DNA of 64,000 nucleotides from JAOUEA01 sp963790335 (lineage in GTDB: Bacteria; Actinomycetota; UBA4738; HRBIN12): positions 62,001 to 126,000 of the forward strand of contig CAWBOB010000005.1 in NCBI GenBank assembly GCA_963790335.1. Direction: 5' to 3'. Made by a program: the position numbers and the translations under genes. Under the pieces are notes generated by a model. The model was not told the origin of the DNA. It saw nothing but the letters and a program-made list of their open reading frames with translations, and ran no database searches. This document shows positions 17,854 through 27,591 of this stretch, piece after piece. The first letter of the stretch is position 1; every line of letters begins with the position of its first letter.

Positions 17854-19019
17854 TCAGGCCAGCAGCCGGTCGGAGTACGGGTAGGGCGCGAGCACCCGGT
17901 GCCCCCCGGCTGTGACGAGTACCTGGTCGCCGAGCTTCACGCCGTCGCGAGCACCGACCTCCCCCGCGTAGAGCTCGACCACGAGGGCCGAGCCCTCCTC
18001 GAGCACGGAGCCGGGGTTCGGCTGCACATCGTCGGGGTGGCACAGGCTCGGGTTCTCCTCCTCGAGCCCGATGCCGTGGAAGAAGCACTCGTACCGTTGC
18101 GCGGCGAACCGTGCCGGGAACGGCGGTGCCGCGTCCTCGAGCTCGCCGACCGTCGCGCCCGGTCGCACGAGCGATGTCATCTCGGCGAGCCACTCGTGCG
18201 ATGCCCGGTAGATCGCGCGCTGCTCGGCGCTCGGCGTTCCGACCGGGAACGTGCGCGAGACGCAGTAGAAGCAACCTTCGATGCCGACCGTGTCGGTGTC
18301 GACGAAGACGAGGTCGCCCGTCTCGAGCCGCCGGTCGGTAGCCTCCGCGCGCCATGGGTTCGTGTTCGGTCCGGAGCAGACCGTGGTCGTGGCGAGGTAC
18401 TCGCCGCCGCCGCGGACCATGACGTCGCTCAGCACGGCGAGCAGCTCGCGCTCACTCACGCCGGGCGCGATCGCCTGCTCGAACGCCCCGAGCATCTCCA
18501 TGACCAGCGTCGGCGTTACGATCGAACAGGGCGATCTCCTCGGGCGTCTTCACGCCTCGTGCCTGCTGGGTGACCGGTGCGGAGTCCTGCAGACGTAGGC
18601 CTCGTTCCAGCAAGGCCAGGAAGGCCGGCGTGCCGAGACGATCGACCGCGATGCGCTGCTCCGCTTGCACCGAGTTCACGCACGGCCGCGAGCGTCTCGT
18701 CGGCCCAGATCGCCGCCTGCGCCGCCGGATCGTCGTAGAACTCCCACGCGTGCATGGGGCGGACATCGGGAGCGCGGAGCGCCGACCGATGGACCGAGTT
18801 GGCGTGCTCGAACAGGATGGGTGTGCCCTCGTGCGCGACCACCGCGCACCGTGCGAAGGTGCTCATGGCGTAGACGGGCATGGCCGTGGCACCCGTCGCG
18901 TAGCGGACGTTGGGCTCGTTCATGAGCACCAGAACCTCGACGTCGTGATCTCGCATCGCGCGCTGCAGTCTGTCGAGCCGTCCGAGGCGAAGCCGCTCGA
19001 GATCGACCTCGTGCCTCAT
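17854..19019 (-). CDS. M24 metallopeptidase (Xaa-Pro peptidase-like), two frameshifts
   Basis: About 388 aa when frames are joined near 18670 and 18515. The N-terminal creatinase-like domain (VLVLMNEPNVRYATGATA) begins at the ATG at 19019. The middle piece has VKTPEEIALF, and the C-terminal catalytic domain (from about 18501) has VDTDTVGIEGCFY, HGIGLEEENP and VVELYAGEVG. Some metal ligands are non-canonical (FVDTDT for D-x-G-x3-D). The family removes N-terminal residues before Pro or splits creatine-like amidines. ATG overlaps the presumed amidase TGA (ATGA), implying an amidase-M24 operon. Breaks look like indels rather than decay, since each piece stays well conserved. Confidence 0.75.
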
Positions 19020-20445
19020 GTGAGCTCCGGCTCCGGCGGCCGCCGTCGCCCACGCGTGTCGCCCGCTCGAACGCGTGCGCGAGCTGCAGGACCCGAGATC
19101 GTCGCCACGGCGCCCGACGATCTGCAGGCCCACCGGCAGGCCATCGTGGGTGAACCCGCACGGCACCGAGATGGCGGGCGAGCCCAACACCGTGATGCAC
19201 CAGCACGACTCCATCCAGTCGAGGTAGGTCGGCATCGCCACCCCCTCGATCTCGCTCGGGTACTCGACCCGCACGTCGAAGGGAAGCACCTGGGTCACCG
19301 GCATCACCAGGAAGTCGAAACGGGCGAAGAACGTCGCCGCCCGCTCCACGAGCTCGGTACGCGTGCGCTCGGCCCGAGCGAGATCGGTTCCGGTGAGCCC
19401 CAACCCCTGCTCGATGTTCCACACGACCGTGGGCTTGATGTCGCGCCGATGCTCCTCGAGCAGCTCGCCCAGATCTCCCGCGTACATGTGAGCGCGCAGC
19501 GTCAGGAATACCTCTCGAGCGCCTCGGAGGTCGGGGAAGGCGTCGTCGGTTCGGCAGCCGAGTGACTCGAAGACGCCGCGCGCGCCGTCGATGACCTCGG
19601 GGATGCGAGGGTCGAACGGCATCACCCCGTCGGCCGCCGGCGCCCATGCCACGAGCGGTCGACCGAGGTCGGTGTCGAGCGGCGGGGCGAAGCCGTCGCC
19701 CGGCTCTACCAGCGAGATCGGAACCCGTGGATCCGGGCCGGCGAGCACCGAGAGGAGCACGGCAACGTCCTCGACGGTCCGCGCCATCGGTCCCTCGACG
19801 GACAGGTCCTGCCAGGCGTTCGACGACGGCCATGAGGGCACGCGACCCGGCGTGGGCCGGAACCCGACCACGTTGCAGAAGCTCGCCGGGTTCCGCAGCG
19901 ATCCGCCGAGGTCGCTCCCGTCCGCGATCGGCACCATGCCGCAGGCGAGCGCGACCGCAGCGCCTCCCGACGAACCGCCGCACGTCTTCGTGAGGTCGTA
20001 CGGGTTGCGCGTGGCGCCGAAGACCGGGTTGAAGGTCTGCGAGCCCGCTCCGAACTCGGGTGTGTTCGTCTTGCCCAGCACGATGGCGCCGGCCGCCCGA
20101 GCGCGTTCGACGAGCAGGTCGTCGGCGTCGGGCACGGTCTCCGCGAAGACCGGCGAGCCCGACGTGGTTCGGATGCCGGCGGTCGCCACGAGGTCCTTGT
20201 GCGCGATGGGCACGCCGTGCAGGCTTCCCGTCGGTTCCCCGTGTGCCATCGCCTCGTCGGCATGCGGCCGCCCGCTCGAGCGCCCGATCGGCGACGAGCG
20301 TCACGATCGCGTTGACGGCCGGGTTCACGTGCTCGATGCGAGCGAGATGCGCCCCGACGACCTCGCGCGCCGAGATGACGCCGTCACGCAGCCGGCGCAC
20401 GAGCTCCGTCGCGGGCAGGTAGCACAGATCGGATCCGGCGATCAC
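19016..20445 (-). CDS. Amidase signature family enzyme, three frameshifts
   Basis: About 476 aa across frame changes near 20263, 19095 and 19050. The amidase signature is clear: catalytic Lys in GVPIAHKDL, cis-Ser region GGSSGGAAVAL and Ser nucleophile in DGSDLGGSLRNPA. The C-terminus recovered from the third frame (HAFERATR then GRRRPPEPELT) ends in a TGA overlapping the M24 ATG, which supports the reconstruction. GTG start at 20445 has a TAGCCT box seven bases upstream. It hydrolyses an unknown amide; pairing with M24 suggests breakdown of an amide- or peptide-like substrate. Confidence 0.78.
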
Positions 20446-20452
20446 GCGCAGG

Positions 20453-20458
20453 AGGCTA
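20453..20458 (-). promoter_or_regulatory. -10 element of the amidase gene, leaderless
   Basis: TAGCCT on the minus strand, seven bases before the GTG at 20445. Confidence 0.4.
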
Positions 20459-20484
20459 CCCGCGTCGACGTCGCACACGCAGAA

Positions 20485-20506
20485 GGCCGGGGGCGAACCC
20501 CCGGCC
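20485..20506 (-). terminator. Hairpin terminator after the GlsB-like gene
   Basis: A perfect 9-bp G+C-rich stem (GGCCGGGGG / CCCCCGGCC) with a CGAA loop on the plus strand. It lies 28 bases past the GlsB-like stop. The U-tract is poor, as is common in actinobacteria. Confidence 0.6.
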
Positions 20507-20533
20507 TCCTGCCAAGCGACGTACGAACGAGTG

Positions 20534-20863
20534 TCAGGTGTTGATGCGACGCCCGCGGTTGCCGGCCATCGCACGGTACCCGATCACCAGCAGCACCGCG
20601 ACGATGATCGAGGCGATCCAGTCGACGCCGCTCGTGTCCTCGAACACGGCGCCGGCCAGCCAGCCACCGATCACGGCGCCGACGATGCCGAGCAGGATCG
20701 TGCCGACGATGCCCATCGGGTCGTCGCCCGGCACCAGGAACCTGGCGAGCACACCCACGATCGCACCGACCACGATGTATCCGAGGATCGACATGACGTC
20801 CACGTCGCCCCCGCCTCCGTTGTTCTCCCCCGCCTGCGCGAGGAACGCCAGCATGCCAACCAT
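20534..20863 (-). CDS. GlsB/YeaQ/YmgE family membrane protein
   Basis: About 109 aa with three glycine-rich hydrophobic helices: ILGYIVVGAIVGVLARFLVPG (the family signature), a helix around GIVGTILLGIVGAVIGGWLAG, and WIASIIVAVLLVIGYRAM. Small stress-associated membrane proteins of this family (transglycosylase-associated type) have no known enzyme role. The start at 20863 is fixed by an AGGAGGGA SD; the frame is open upstream but overlaps the divergent oxidoreductase. A Gly-rich insert (NNGGGGDV) follows the first segment. Confidence 0.8.
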   Translation of the reverse strand: MVGMLAFLAQAGENNGGGGDVDVMSILGYIVVGAIVGVLARFLVPGDDPMGIVGTILLGIVGAVIGGWLAGAVFEDTSGVDWIASIIVAVLLVIGYRAMAGNRGRRINT

Positions 20864-20961
20864 GGAGATCCCTCCTCTGACCGGCCCGCCCAGCGCGTGC
20901 CGACCGCATGAGGATTCCCGGCGCGCAGTACGGTCAAACCTCGACGCGCGTGCTCGTCGGA

Positions 20962-20967
20962 TACGCT
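20962..20967 (+). promoter_or_regulatory. -10 element upstream of the 11-codon leader ORF
   Basis: TACGCT, six bases before an ATG at 20974 that opens a very short frame ending on the quinone-oxidoreductase start. Confidence 0.4.
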
Positions 20968-20973
20968 CGCGCG

Positions 20974-21009
20974 ATGCCAAGCCCACGTCGTCGCGGGGTT
21001 CACCCATGA
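20974..21009 (+). CDS. Possible 11-codon leaderless leader ORF
   Basis: ATG six bases after TACGCT, reading MPSPRRRGVHP and then TGA at 21007-21009. The stop overlaps the ATG of the oxidoreductase (ATGA). It could couple translation or regulate the downstream gene; alternatively it is the true N-terminus of that protein cut off by an indel. Seen only as sequence pattern. Confidence 0.25.
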   Translation: MPSPRRRGVHP

Positions 21010-21983
21010 AGGTCGTATCGTTCTCCGGAGCCGGCGGCAACGAGGTCCTGCGCGTCGAGGAACGGCCCGGTCCGGTGCCCGGCGCGAACGAGGTACTCGT
21101 CGACGTCACGTTCGCCGGGTTGAACCCGGCCGATCTGCAGCAGCGGGAAGGGCGCTACCCGCCCCCTCCCGGCACCGTGCATGACGTTCCAGGACTCGAG
21201 GTCTCGGGAACGGTCGCGGCGATCGGAGCCGATGTCGCCGCTCGTTGGTCGATGGGCGACAGGGTGTTCGGGCTCGTCGCCGGCGGGGGCCTCGCGTCCA
21301 GGGTTGCGGTGCACGAGGGCTGCCTCACTCGCGTTCCCGAGCGGCTCTCCGACGAGGAAGCCGCGGCCGTACCCGAGGTCTTCATCACCGCACACGACGC
21401 GCTCACGACGCAAGGATCGGTCCGCAGCGGCGAGACCGTGCTCGTGCACGGTGCTTCGGGCGCGGTCGGATCCGCAGCGGTGCAGATCGCTGGCGTGCTG
21501 GGCGCGCGCGTGCTCGGCGTGGTCGGGAATGAGAAAGCCTCTCGAGCGGTAAGCGCCCTCGGCGCCGAACCGGTCCAGGCAGCCGATGTGACGTCTACGG
21601 TCTCGTCGTTGACGGAGCAGCGAGGGGCCGACGTGGTGCTCGAGCTCGTCGGGGCCTCGAACCTCGCCGGGGATCTCGCAGTGCTCGCATCGAAGGGTCG
21701 GATCGTGGTCGTGAGCGTGGCCTCGGGAACGAGGGCCGAGCTCGACCTGCTCCAGCTCATGGTCCGTCGAGCGACGATCCGAGGGACCGTGCTCCGGGCG
21801 CGGTCGGTCGACGAGAAGGCCGATGCGGTCGCGTGGTTCGCGAACGAGGTGGTGCCGATGCTGGCCGACGGCCGGGTGCGGCCGGCGATCGACTCCGTGT
21901 TCGACGTCGACGAGGTGTCGGCCGCCTTCGATCGTCTCGCGTCGCGGGGGAAGTGGGGCAAGGTGCTCCTGCGGTTCGCGTGA
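21006..21983 (+). CDS. NAD(P)H-quinone oxidoreductase, zinc-free MDR family (PIG3/QOR-like)
   Basis: A 325-aa protein with an N-terminal GroES-like domain (FAGLNPADLQQREGRYP, VPGLEVSGTVAAIG) and a Rossmann domain with LVHGASGAVGSAAVQIA. Structural and catalytic zinc cysteines are absent, as in quinone oxidoreductases. It reduces quinones or enones with NADPH. The ATG at 21006 is chosen by homology and by the ATGA overlap with a short leader frame. The frame is open much further upstream without family similarity. Confidence 0.88.
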   Translation: MKVVSFSGAGGNEVLRVEERPGPVPGANEVLVDVTFAGLNPADLQQREGRYPPPPGTVHDVPGLEVSGTVAAIGADVAARWSMGDRVFGLVAGGGLASRVAVHEGCLTRVPERLSDEEAAAVPEVFITAHDALTTQGSVRSGETVLVHGASGAVGSAAVQIAGVLGARVLGVVGNEKASRAVSALGAEPVQAADVTSTVSSLTEQRGADVVLELVGASNLAGDLAVLASKGRIVVVSVASGTRAELDLLQLMVRRATIRGTVLRARSVDEKADAVAWFANEVVPMLADGRVRPAIDSVFDVDEVSAAFDRLASRGKWGKVLLRFA

Positions 21984-21999
21984 ACGGACAGGATCAGGC

Positions 22000-24124
22000 T
22001 CAGCGCGCGATCACGAGGGCATCGACCGCGACGCACCCGTCGGGCGACACGATCACCGGATTCACGTCGAGCGCACCGATCACGTCCCCGAGGTCCTGGG
22101 CGAGCAGCGAGAGCCTCGACACCGCGAACGCGAGGGCGTCGACGTCTGCGGCGGGGGCGCCGCGCACCCCGTCGAGCAGCGGCCGCATCGCCAGGCGGTC
22201 GATGAGCCGGCGCCCCCCGGCCTCGTCCAAGGGCGGGAAGGCCAAGGCTCGATCGTGCAGCACCTCCACGAGCACGCCGCCGGCCGCCGCGAGCACGAGC
22301 GGGCCGAAGGTCGGGTCGAGCACCAGGCCGAGCGCGAGCTTCCACACCGTCGGGAGCCATCGCGGCGACCACCACGTGTGGCCCGAGGCGGCCGGCCACC
22401 TCGGCATACGCATCGCCCAGGGCGTCGGCGTCGGCGAGGCCGAGCTTCACGCCGCCGACGTCGGACTTGTGCTGCACGCCGGGCGCCGCGGTCTTGAGCA
22501 CGACCGGGAATCCGATCGCGGCCGCTGCCGCGACGGCCTCGTCGAGAGTCGACGCCCCTCTGGCGTCGACCACCGTGATGCCGTAGTCGGCGAGCAGCGC
22601 GAGCCCTTCAAGCTCGCCGATCTCGGGGCCGTTCGACAGACGATGCCGCCAGCGCTCACGGACCTCATCGGTCACCGGCTGGGGAACGACCGTCGACGCC
22701 CGGGCCTGCACGTCCCGGTGTTCGATGAGCGCGCGCAGCGCGACGAGTCCCGACGACGTGCCCTCGAGCACCGGGATACCCGCATCGCGGAGCTGGGCGG
22801 CTTCCTCGATCGCGACGGCGCTCGCGAGGTTCGACAGCACGCAGAAGGGCTTCGTCGGTCGCGGTCCACACGTCGCGGGCGACCTGCAGGTATCCCTCGT
22901 CGTACGGCTCGCCCTGGCGGGTGAGGTCGACCACGAAGGCCATCGCGGCGGTGTCGGGGTCATCGTGCAGCGCCATGAACGACGTCGCGGAAGATGCGAT
23001 CGGCGTCGATGCCCGTGCCCCACGCGTCGAGCGGATTCGCTGCTTCGAGTCCGGGATCGAGCGTCTGCGGCGATCCTTCTGAAGCGTTTCGTCGTTGACG
23101 TCGGCGAACGCCACGCCGAGGTCGTGCGCCCGGTCGACGAACAGGGCGCGCTCCCCTCCGGAGTCGTGCACGCTCGCGATGCCGCGGGCCGCGCCGACGA
23201 CCCGCCGAGTGCGAGGAGAACAGCTCCATCGCGTCGGCCATCTCCTCGAGCGTGAGCACCTCGTGCACGCCGTGGGCATCGAACAGCGCCTCGTACGCGC
23301 CGTGCTCCCCAGCGAGCGCGCCGGAGTGCGCGGTGACCATGGCCTTCGACCGCTCGGTCCGCCCGACCTTGAGCGCGATCACGGGCACGTCGAGCTCGTG
23401 AGCCCGCGCCAGTTGGGCCCGGAACCCCGCCGGGTCGCGCACGGTCTCGAGGAGCAACGCGAGCACGCGGGTCTCGCCTCGCCCGAGGGCATACGCCATG
23501 TAGTCGTCCATCGTCGCCCCGAGCTCTTGTCCGCTCGAGACCAGCAGGTTGAAACCGATGCCGCGGTCGTTGAAGGCGAGCGCCGCGAACGCCGAGCCCG
23601 AATGAGAGATGAACGTCACCGGCCCGTGGCGCAGGTGGTCGGGCGTGGGGAACCCGGTCGCTCGCAGCTTGAACGTCTCGTGGCAGAACCCCATGCCGTT
23701 GCCGCCGCACATCGGCACGCCCGCATCGCGAGCGATCGCACCGACCCGCTCCGACAGGGGCACGACCCCCGGTGTGGGCTCCTCGTACAGCGACGAGAAC
23801 GTCACGAGCGATCGGGCGCCGGCGGCGACGGCGTCACGCGCGGCCTGCTCGATGCGCTGGTTCGCCACGCCGAGTATGGCGAGATCGACCCCGTCGCCCG
23901 GTAGTCTCGGCGACGCCGGGGTAACACTCGATCCCGAGCACCTCGTCGTATCCGGGGTTCACGGGGTAGATCGAACCCTCGTACCCGCCCCGCACCAGCT
24001 CCTCGATCATGGCGCGGCCGAGCGAGCCTTCCTTGATCGAGGCGCCCACGACCGCGACGGATCTGGCCTCGAGCATCGGCTCCAGGCCGGGCCTCGTACG
24101 CATCACGTGGTCGGCGGCCGGCAC
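22000..24124 (-). CDS. Acetate-CoA ligase (ADP-forming) family / acyl-CoA synthetase, multiple frameshifts
   Basis: About 708 aa expected, the usual size for the fused alpha-beta enzyme, but read from at least six frame pieces with changes near 23905, 23215, 23085, 22985, 22870 and 22375. Recognisable parts in order: CoA-binding domain (SVAVVGASIKEGSLGRAM), succinyl-CoA-ligase-like domain (GNGMGFCHE, FISHSGSAFAALAF, ALKVGRTERSK, TAHSGALAGE), flavodoxin-like middle piece, ATP-grasp half (FPVVLKTAAPGVQHKSDVGGV) and the C-terminal VIVSPDGCVAVDALVI. The GTG at 24124 directly abuts the preceding gene's stop; ATG at 24103 is an alternative. No piece is missing, so indels are more likely than a dead gene. 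Confidence 0.7.
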
Positions 24125-25744
24125 CTACCGCTTGGGCAGGGCCTTGTCCTTCACGGCCGCCTTGTATGCCTGCCACCCGGGGATGCCGTTGACGCCGCCA
24201 CCGCCGTGGGTCGCGCACGAGCCGTGATAGAGCCCCTTGATCGGCGTGCGGAAGTCGGCGTATCCCGGCGCCGGTCGCATGTGGAAGAGCTGATCGACGC
24301 TCAGCTCGCCGTGGAAGATGTTGCCGCCGATCAAACCGAGATCCTGTTCCATGTCGTACGGGCCGATCACCTGGTAGTCGATGATCGAGCTCTTGAAGTT
24401 CGGCGCGAGGTCGTTGTACCCGTCGAAGATGCGCTGCGCGTACGCGTCGAGCTCCTCGCGATGCGGCTCGTTCACCCAGTCGTCGGGCACCCATTGCGTG
24501 AACATCGAGAACACGTGCACGCCCTCGGGCGCGAGCTTGCGATCGAGCGTCGTCGGGATCGTGCCGTCGACGAAGGGAGCGGTCGCCGCCTTCCGGTCGA
24601 TGTGCGCATCCTGGAACGCGCGCTCGGCGTACTGCGGCGACAGGCAGAGCTCGACCGAGCCGGTGTGGTGATCCTGCTGCTCGCTGCCCGGCATCGACGT
24701 GAAGTCGGGAAGCTCCGAGATCGCGACGTTGATCTTCACGGTGCCCGAGCGGGTCTTGAATCGCTCGATGTCCCAGACGAAGTCGGCGGGCAGCTCGTTG
24801 CGCTCGAGCAGATCGAGGAAACCGATCTTGGGATGCACACAGCTCACGACGACCGGCGCGCGCAGCTCCTCGCCGTTCTCGAGAGCCACACCCACCGCGC
24901 GTCCACCACGCGTCAGGATCTTCTGCACGCGAGCCTCGGTGCGCACCTCGCATCCGAACGACTCTGCGCTGCTGCGGATCGAGTCACTCACCGCGCCCAT
25001 GCCGCCCTGCTGGAAGCCCCAGCTCCCGAGGTGACCGTCACCCACGTCACCGATCGAGTGGTGCAGCATCACGTACGCCGTGCCGGGCTCGTCGGGGCCG
25101 GCCCACGTGCCGATCACCCCGTTGACCGTGAGCATCGCCTTGATCGCGTCGGACTCGAACCAGTCATCGAGCAGGTCGCTCACGCTCATCGTGAACAGCC
25201 TCGTCACGTCGGCCACCCCGCGCTGGCCGAGCTTGCGCATGTTCCATGCGGTCTGGAGCTGCGGGATCAGGTCGCCGAGCTTGAGCGAGCCCACGTGCGG
25301 GGGCACGCTCAGCAGCAGCGGGCCGAGCACGTCGCTGACGCCCTTCATCCAGGCTTCCCACTTGGGAAGCGTGTCGGCGTCGCGCTTGGAGAACTGGGCG
25401 ATCGAGTCGTAGCTCTTCTTCGCGTCGTCGGCGTACACGGTGATCGCACGCCCATCGGGGAACGCCTGGAAGTAGGGCCCGAACGGGGTGACGTCGTAGC
25501 CATGGCGCTTGAGGTTCAGCTCGCGGATGATCGTCGGCGGCATCAACGACATGACGTAGCTGTAGGTCGTGACGTTGATCTCCGGGTGGTCGGCGAAGGG
25601 GGCGCTCGTGTCGGCAGCCCCGCCGGTCTTGTGGCGACCCTCGAGGACCACCGTGCGAGCTCCGTGACGGGCGAAGTACGCCCCGCTCGTGAGCCCGTTG
25701 TGGCCGCCGCCGATGATGATCGCGTCGTAGACGTTCGAAGCCAT
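24125..25744 (-). CDS. NAD(P)/FAD-dependent oxidoreductase, CrtI/PYROXD2-like
   Basis: A 539-aa flavoprotein with an N-terminal FAD-binding motif IIIGGGHNGLTSGAYFAR and ARTVVLEGR. The C-terminal second FAD motif contains YHGSCATHGGGGVNGIPGW. It is phytoene-desaturase-like, but no carotenoid genes lie nearby and PYROXD2-like members are common in such genomes, so the substrate is unknown. The start MASNVYDA at 25744 has a GAGGGAAG SD and is preferred to upstream in-frame codons. First gene of a probable operon with the acyl-CoA synthetase; a TetR gene is divergent. Confidence 0.85.
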   Translation of the reverse strand: MASNVYDAIIIGGGHNGLTSGAYFARHGARTVVLEGRHKTGGAADTSAPFADHPEINVTTYSYVMSLMPPTIIRELNLKRHGYDVTPFGPYFQAFPDGRAITVYADDAKKSYDSIAQFSKRDADTLPKWEAWMKGVSDVLGPLLLSVPPHVGSLKLGDLIPQLQTAWNMRKLGQRGVADVTRLFTMSVSDLLDDWFESDAIKAMLTVNGVIGTWAGPDEPGTAYVMLHHSIGDVGDGHLGSWGFQQGGMGAVSDSIRSSAESFGCEVRTEARVQKILTRGGRAVGVALENGEELRAPVVVSCVHPKIGFLDLLERNELPADFVWDIERFKTRSGTVKINVAISELPDFTSMPGSEQQDHHTGSVELCLSPQYAERAFQDAHIDRKAATAPFVDGTIPTTLDRKLAPEGVHVFSMFTQWVPDDWVNEPHREELDAYAQRIFDGYNDLAPNFKSSIIDYQVIGPYDMEQDLGLIGGNIFHGELSVDQLFHMRPAPGYADFRTPIKGLYHGSCATHGGGGVNGIPGWQAYKAAVKDKALPKR

Positions 25745-25788
25745 GGCCCGCTCTTCCCTCCGAGTCGTGACGGTCCGGAACCCGAGCA

Positions 25789-25817
25789 GTATGGCCTGAG
25801 TTTGAATCACCAGTCAA
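25789..25817 (-). promoter_or_regulatory. Sigma70-like promoter for the CrtI-like gene
   Basis: On the minus strand TTGACT (25817-25812), a 17-base spacer, then CATACT (25794-25789). Confidence 0.5.
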
Positions 25818-25840
25818 CTCCGGTACCGTGCGATCGGGTT

Positions 25841-25868
25841 TTGACTTCGCAGGTCATGCCAGTACAGT
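25841..25868 (+). promoter_or_regulatory. Sigma70-like promoter for the TetR gene
   Basis: TTGACT (25841-25846), a 16-base spacer, TACAGT (25863-25868). Its -35 and that of the divergent promoter form an inverted AGTCAA...TTGACT pair 23 bases apart, a plausible site for TetR control of both. Confidence 0.5.
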
Positions 25869-25944
25869 GCCCTGAACGATCATGCAAGGAACGAGCGCCT
25901 TCGGCCCCTAGCTGTATGGCGTTCAGGACCGATGGAGGCTCGGA

Positions 25945-26580
25945 TTGGCTCGCGTACGACAGAAGAACGGGAAGGCTCGGCACCAGGAGATCCTCGAAGC
26001 CGCCGCGCGCGTCATCACCGATCGCGGACTCGCCGAGACGCGCATCCAGGACATCGCCGAGCGCTGCGGCGTCTCCCCGGGACTGATCCTCTACTACTTC
26101 GAGTCGAAGGACCGCCTGTTGGTCGAGGCACTGACCTACGCCAACGACAAGTACTACGTGGCGCAGGCGCGCGACCTTCGCCGACTCGACTCGGCGCGCG
26201 AGCAACTCGCCCGTCTCATCGACCTCTCGGTCCCCGGGCTGCTGCCCGACTTCGAGCGTCTCGAGGAGTGGGCGTTGTGGATCGAGATCTGGGTGCGCGC
26301 CCTGCGCGACCCCGCGCTCGCCAAGGAACGCGAAGTGCTCGACCGGCGCTGGCGCCAGTCGATCGCCGACATCGTTCGACACGGCCGCTCGACGGGTGAG
26401 TTCTCGCACGGTGAGGACGCCGAGGAGATCGGCATGAAGCTCGGCGCGCTGATCGACGGCCTCGCGATCCAGGTGCTGATGAACGATAGCGAGGTGGGTC
26501 CCGAACACATGCAGCGCATGTGTCAGGAGGTCGCTGCGAGCCTCATCGGATTCGAGCTCGAACCGGCTGCCTCGGCGTAG
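25945..26580 (+). CDS. TetR/AcrR family regulator (BetI-like)
   Basis: A 211-aa repressor with an N-terminal helix-turn-helix (RIQDIAERCGVSPGLILYYFESKD, about 33-56) and an all-helical ligand domain. TTG at 25945 is the start, with GGAGG about six bases upstream. It is divergent from the CrtI-like / acyl-CoA-synthetase pair and probably controls it and itself. The C-terminal half has BetI-like character (LEEWALWIEIWVRAL), which would fit choline/betaine-type or acyl effectors, but the ligand is inferred only. Confidence 0.85.
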   Translation: MARVRQKNGKARHQEILEAAARVITDRGLAETRIQDIAERCGVSPGLILYYFESKDRLLVEALTYANDKYYVAQARDLRRLDSAREQLARLIDLSVPGLLPDFERLEEWALWIEIWVRALRDPALAKEREVLDRRWRQSIADIVRHGRSTGEFSHGEDAEEIGMKLGALIDGLAIQVLMNDSEVGPEHMQRMCQEVAASLIGFELEPAASA

Positions 26581-26667
26581 CCTCCTGCTCGTTCGACCGG
26601 CGAGTCGACGGACCACGAAGGTCCGCGCATGCCACCATGCATCGAGTGAGGTAGTGGTGGGGGGCAT

Positions 26668-27591
26668 GTGACGGCGGTCGAGGTGATCGGGGTACCCAGC
26701 CATTCCGGGCACCGTCCGTACGGAACGGCGCGTGGGGTCGGCGCCCTGCGAGCAGCTGGGTTGATCGCCGAGCTTCGATCGCATCACGACGTGTCCGACG
26801 CGGGCGACGTTGCGCTTGATCGCGCGTCGGGAGGCGACCGCGACGCAGCCTCGGGACTCATCGATCCCGAGGGGCTCTCGCGCATGATCCGCAGCGTGGA
26901 TCGGTACGTCGCCGCGGCCCTGGCCTCCGGTCACTTCCCGCTCGTGCTCGGCGGCGATTGTCCGATCCTGCTGGGGTGCCTGCGAGCGGCGCGACGCGCT
27001 CGCGGCGCAACGGGACTCGTGCACGTCGACGGTCACGAGGACGCGTACCCGCCGCCGGCGTCTCCGACCGGCGACTGGGCGGACAGCGAGATCGCCTTCG
27101 CGCTCGGACTCGCCGCGTTCGCCTGGGATCGGGAGCTCCTGCGCGAGCAGCCTCTGGTCGAAGACGAGCATCTCGCCGCGATCGGCCCTCGAGACTCGGA
27201 CGAGATCGCCAGGCACTCGGTGGCCTCGATCGGCGCACGCGTGCTCGTCCTGACGCCCCACGCCCTCCGCGATGACCCGGTCGCGACTCGCGACGCCATC
27301 GACCGGGCGGCCTCCGCCCCCGGTGGCTTCTGGCTGCACCTCGATTGGGACGTGCTGTCGAACGACGAGATGCCCGCCGTGATCTTCCCGAAGGAGGGTG
27401 GGCTCGGCTGGAACGAGCTCCGAACGGTCATGACCACGGCGCTGTCCGACGCTCGCTGCATCGGCATGGACGCCGGCACCTACAACCCCGATCTCGACCC
27501 CGACGGACGCGTCGCGATCCGCATCGTCGACGAGCTCTCGCGGTGGCTCGACCACGTGCCGGACCCCGATGCCGGTACCCTTCGCCTGTGA
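26668..27591 (+). CDS. Arginase/agmatinase superfamily protein with a Cys at one metal position
   Basis: A 307-aa ureohydrolase-fold protein. Metal motifs are VLGGDCPILLG (usual GGDH), LVHVDGHEDAY (usual D-x-H-x-D) and WLHLDWDVL (D-x-D). The first His ligand is replaced by Cys, so one Mn site may be weak or altered; the substrate may be arginine, agmatine, a guanidino acid, or none. GTG start with a G-rich SD. It overlaps the nucleoside hydrolase by four bases (GTGA), starting a three-gene operon. Two small hairpins (26609-26625, 26627-26640) precede it. Confidence 0.8.
   Translation: MTAVEVIGVPSHSGHRPYGTARGVGALRAAGLIAELRSHHDVSDAGDVALDRASGGDRDAASGLIDPEGLSRMIRSVDRYVAAALASGHFPLVLGGDCPILLGCLRAARRARGATGLVHVDGHEDAYPPPASPTGDWADSEIAFALGLAAFAWDRELLREQPLVEDEHLAAIGPRDSDEIARHSVASIGARVLVLTPHALRDDPVATRDAIDRAASAPGGFWLHLDWDVLSNDEMPAVIFPKEGGLGWNELRTVMTTALSDARCIGMDAGTYNPDLDPDGRVAIRIVDELSRWLDHVPDPDAGTLRL

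Noticed and set aside
22000..24124. Acyl-CoA synthetase region as a decayed pseudogene
   Set aside because: All domains are present with conserved motifs and only frame changes, the same pattern as in other broken genes here; sequence indels are more likely.
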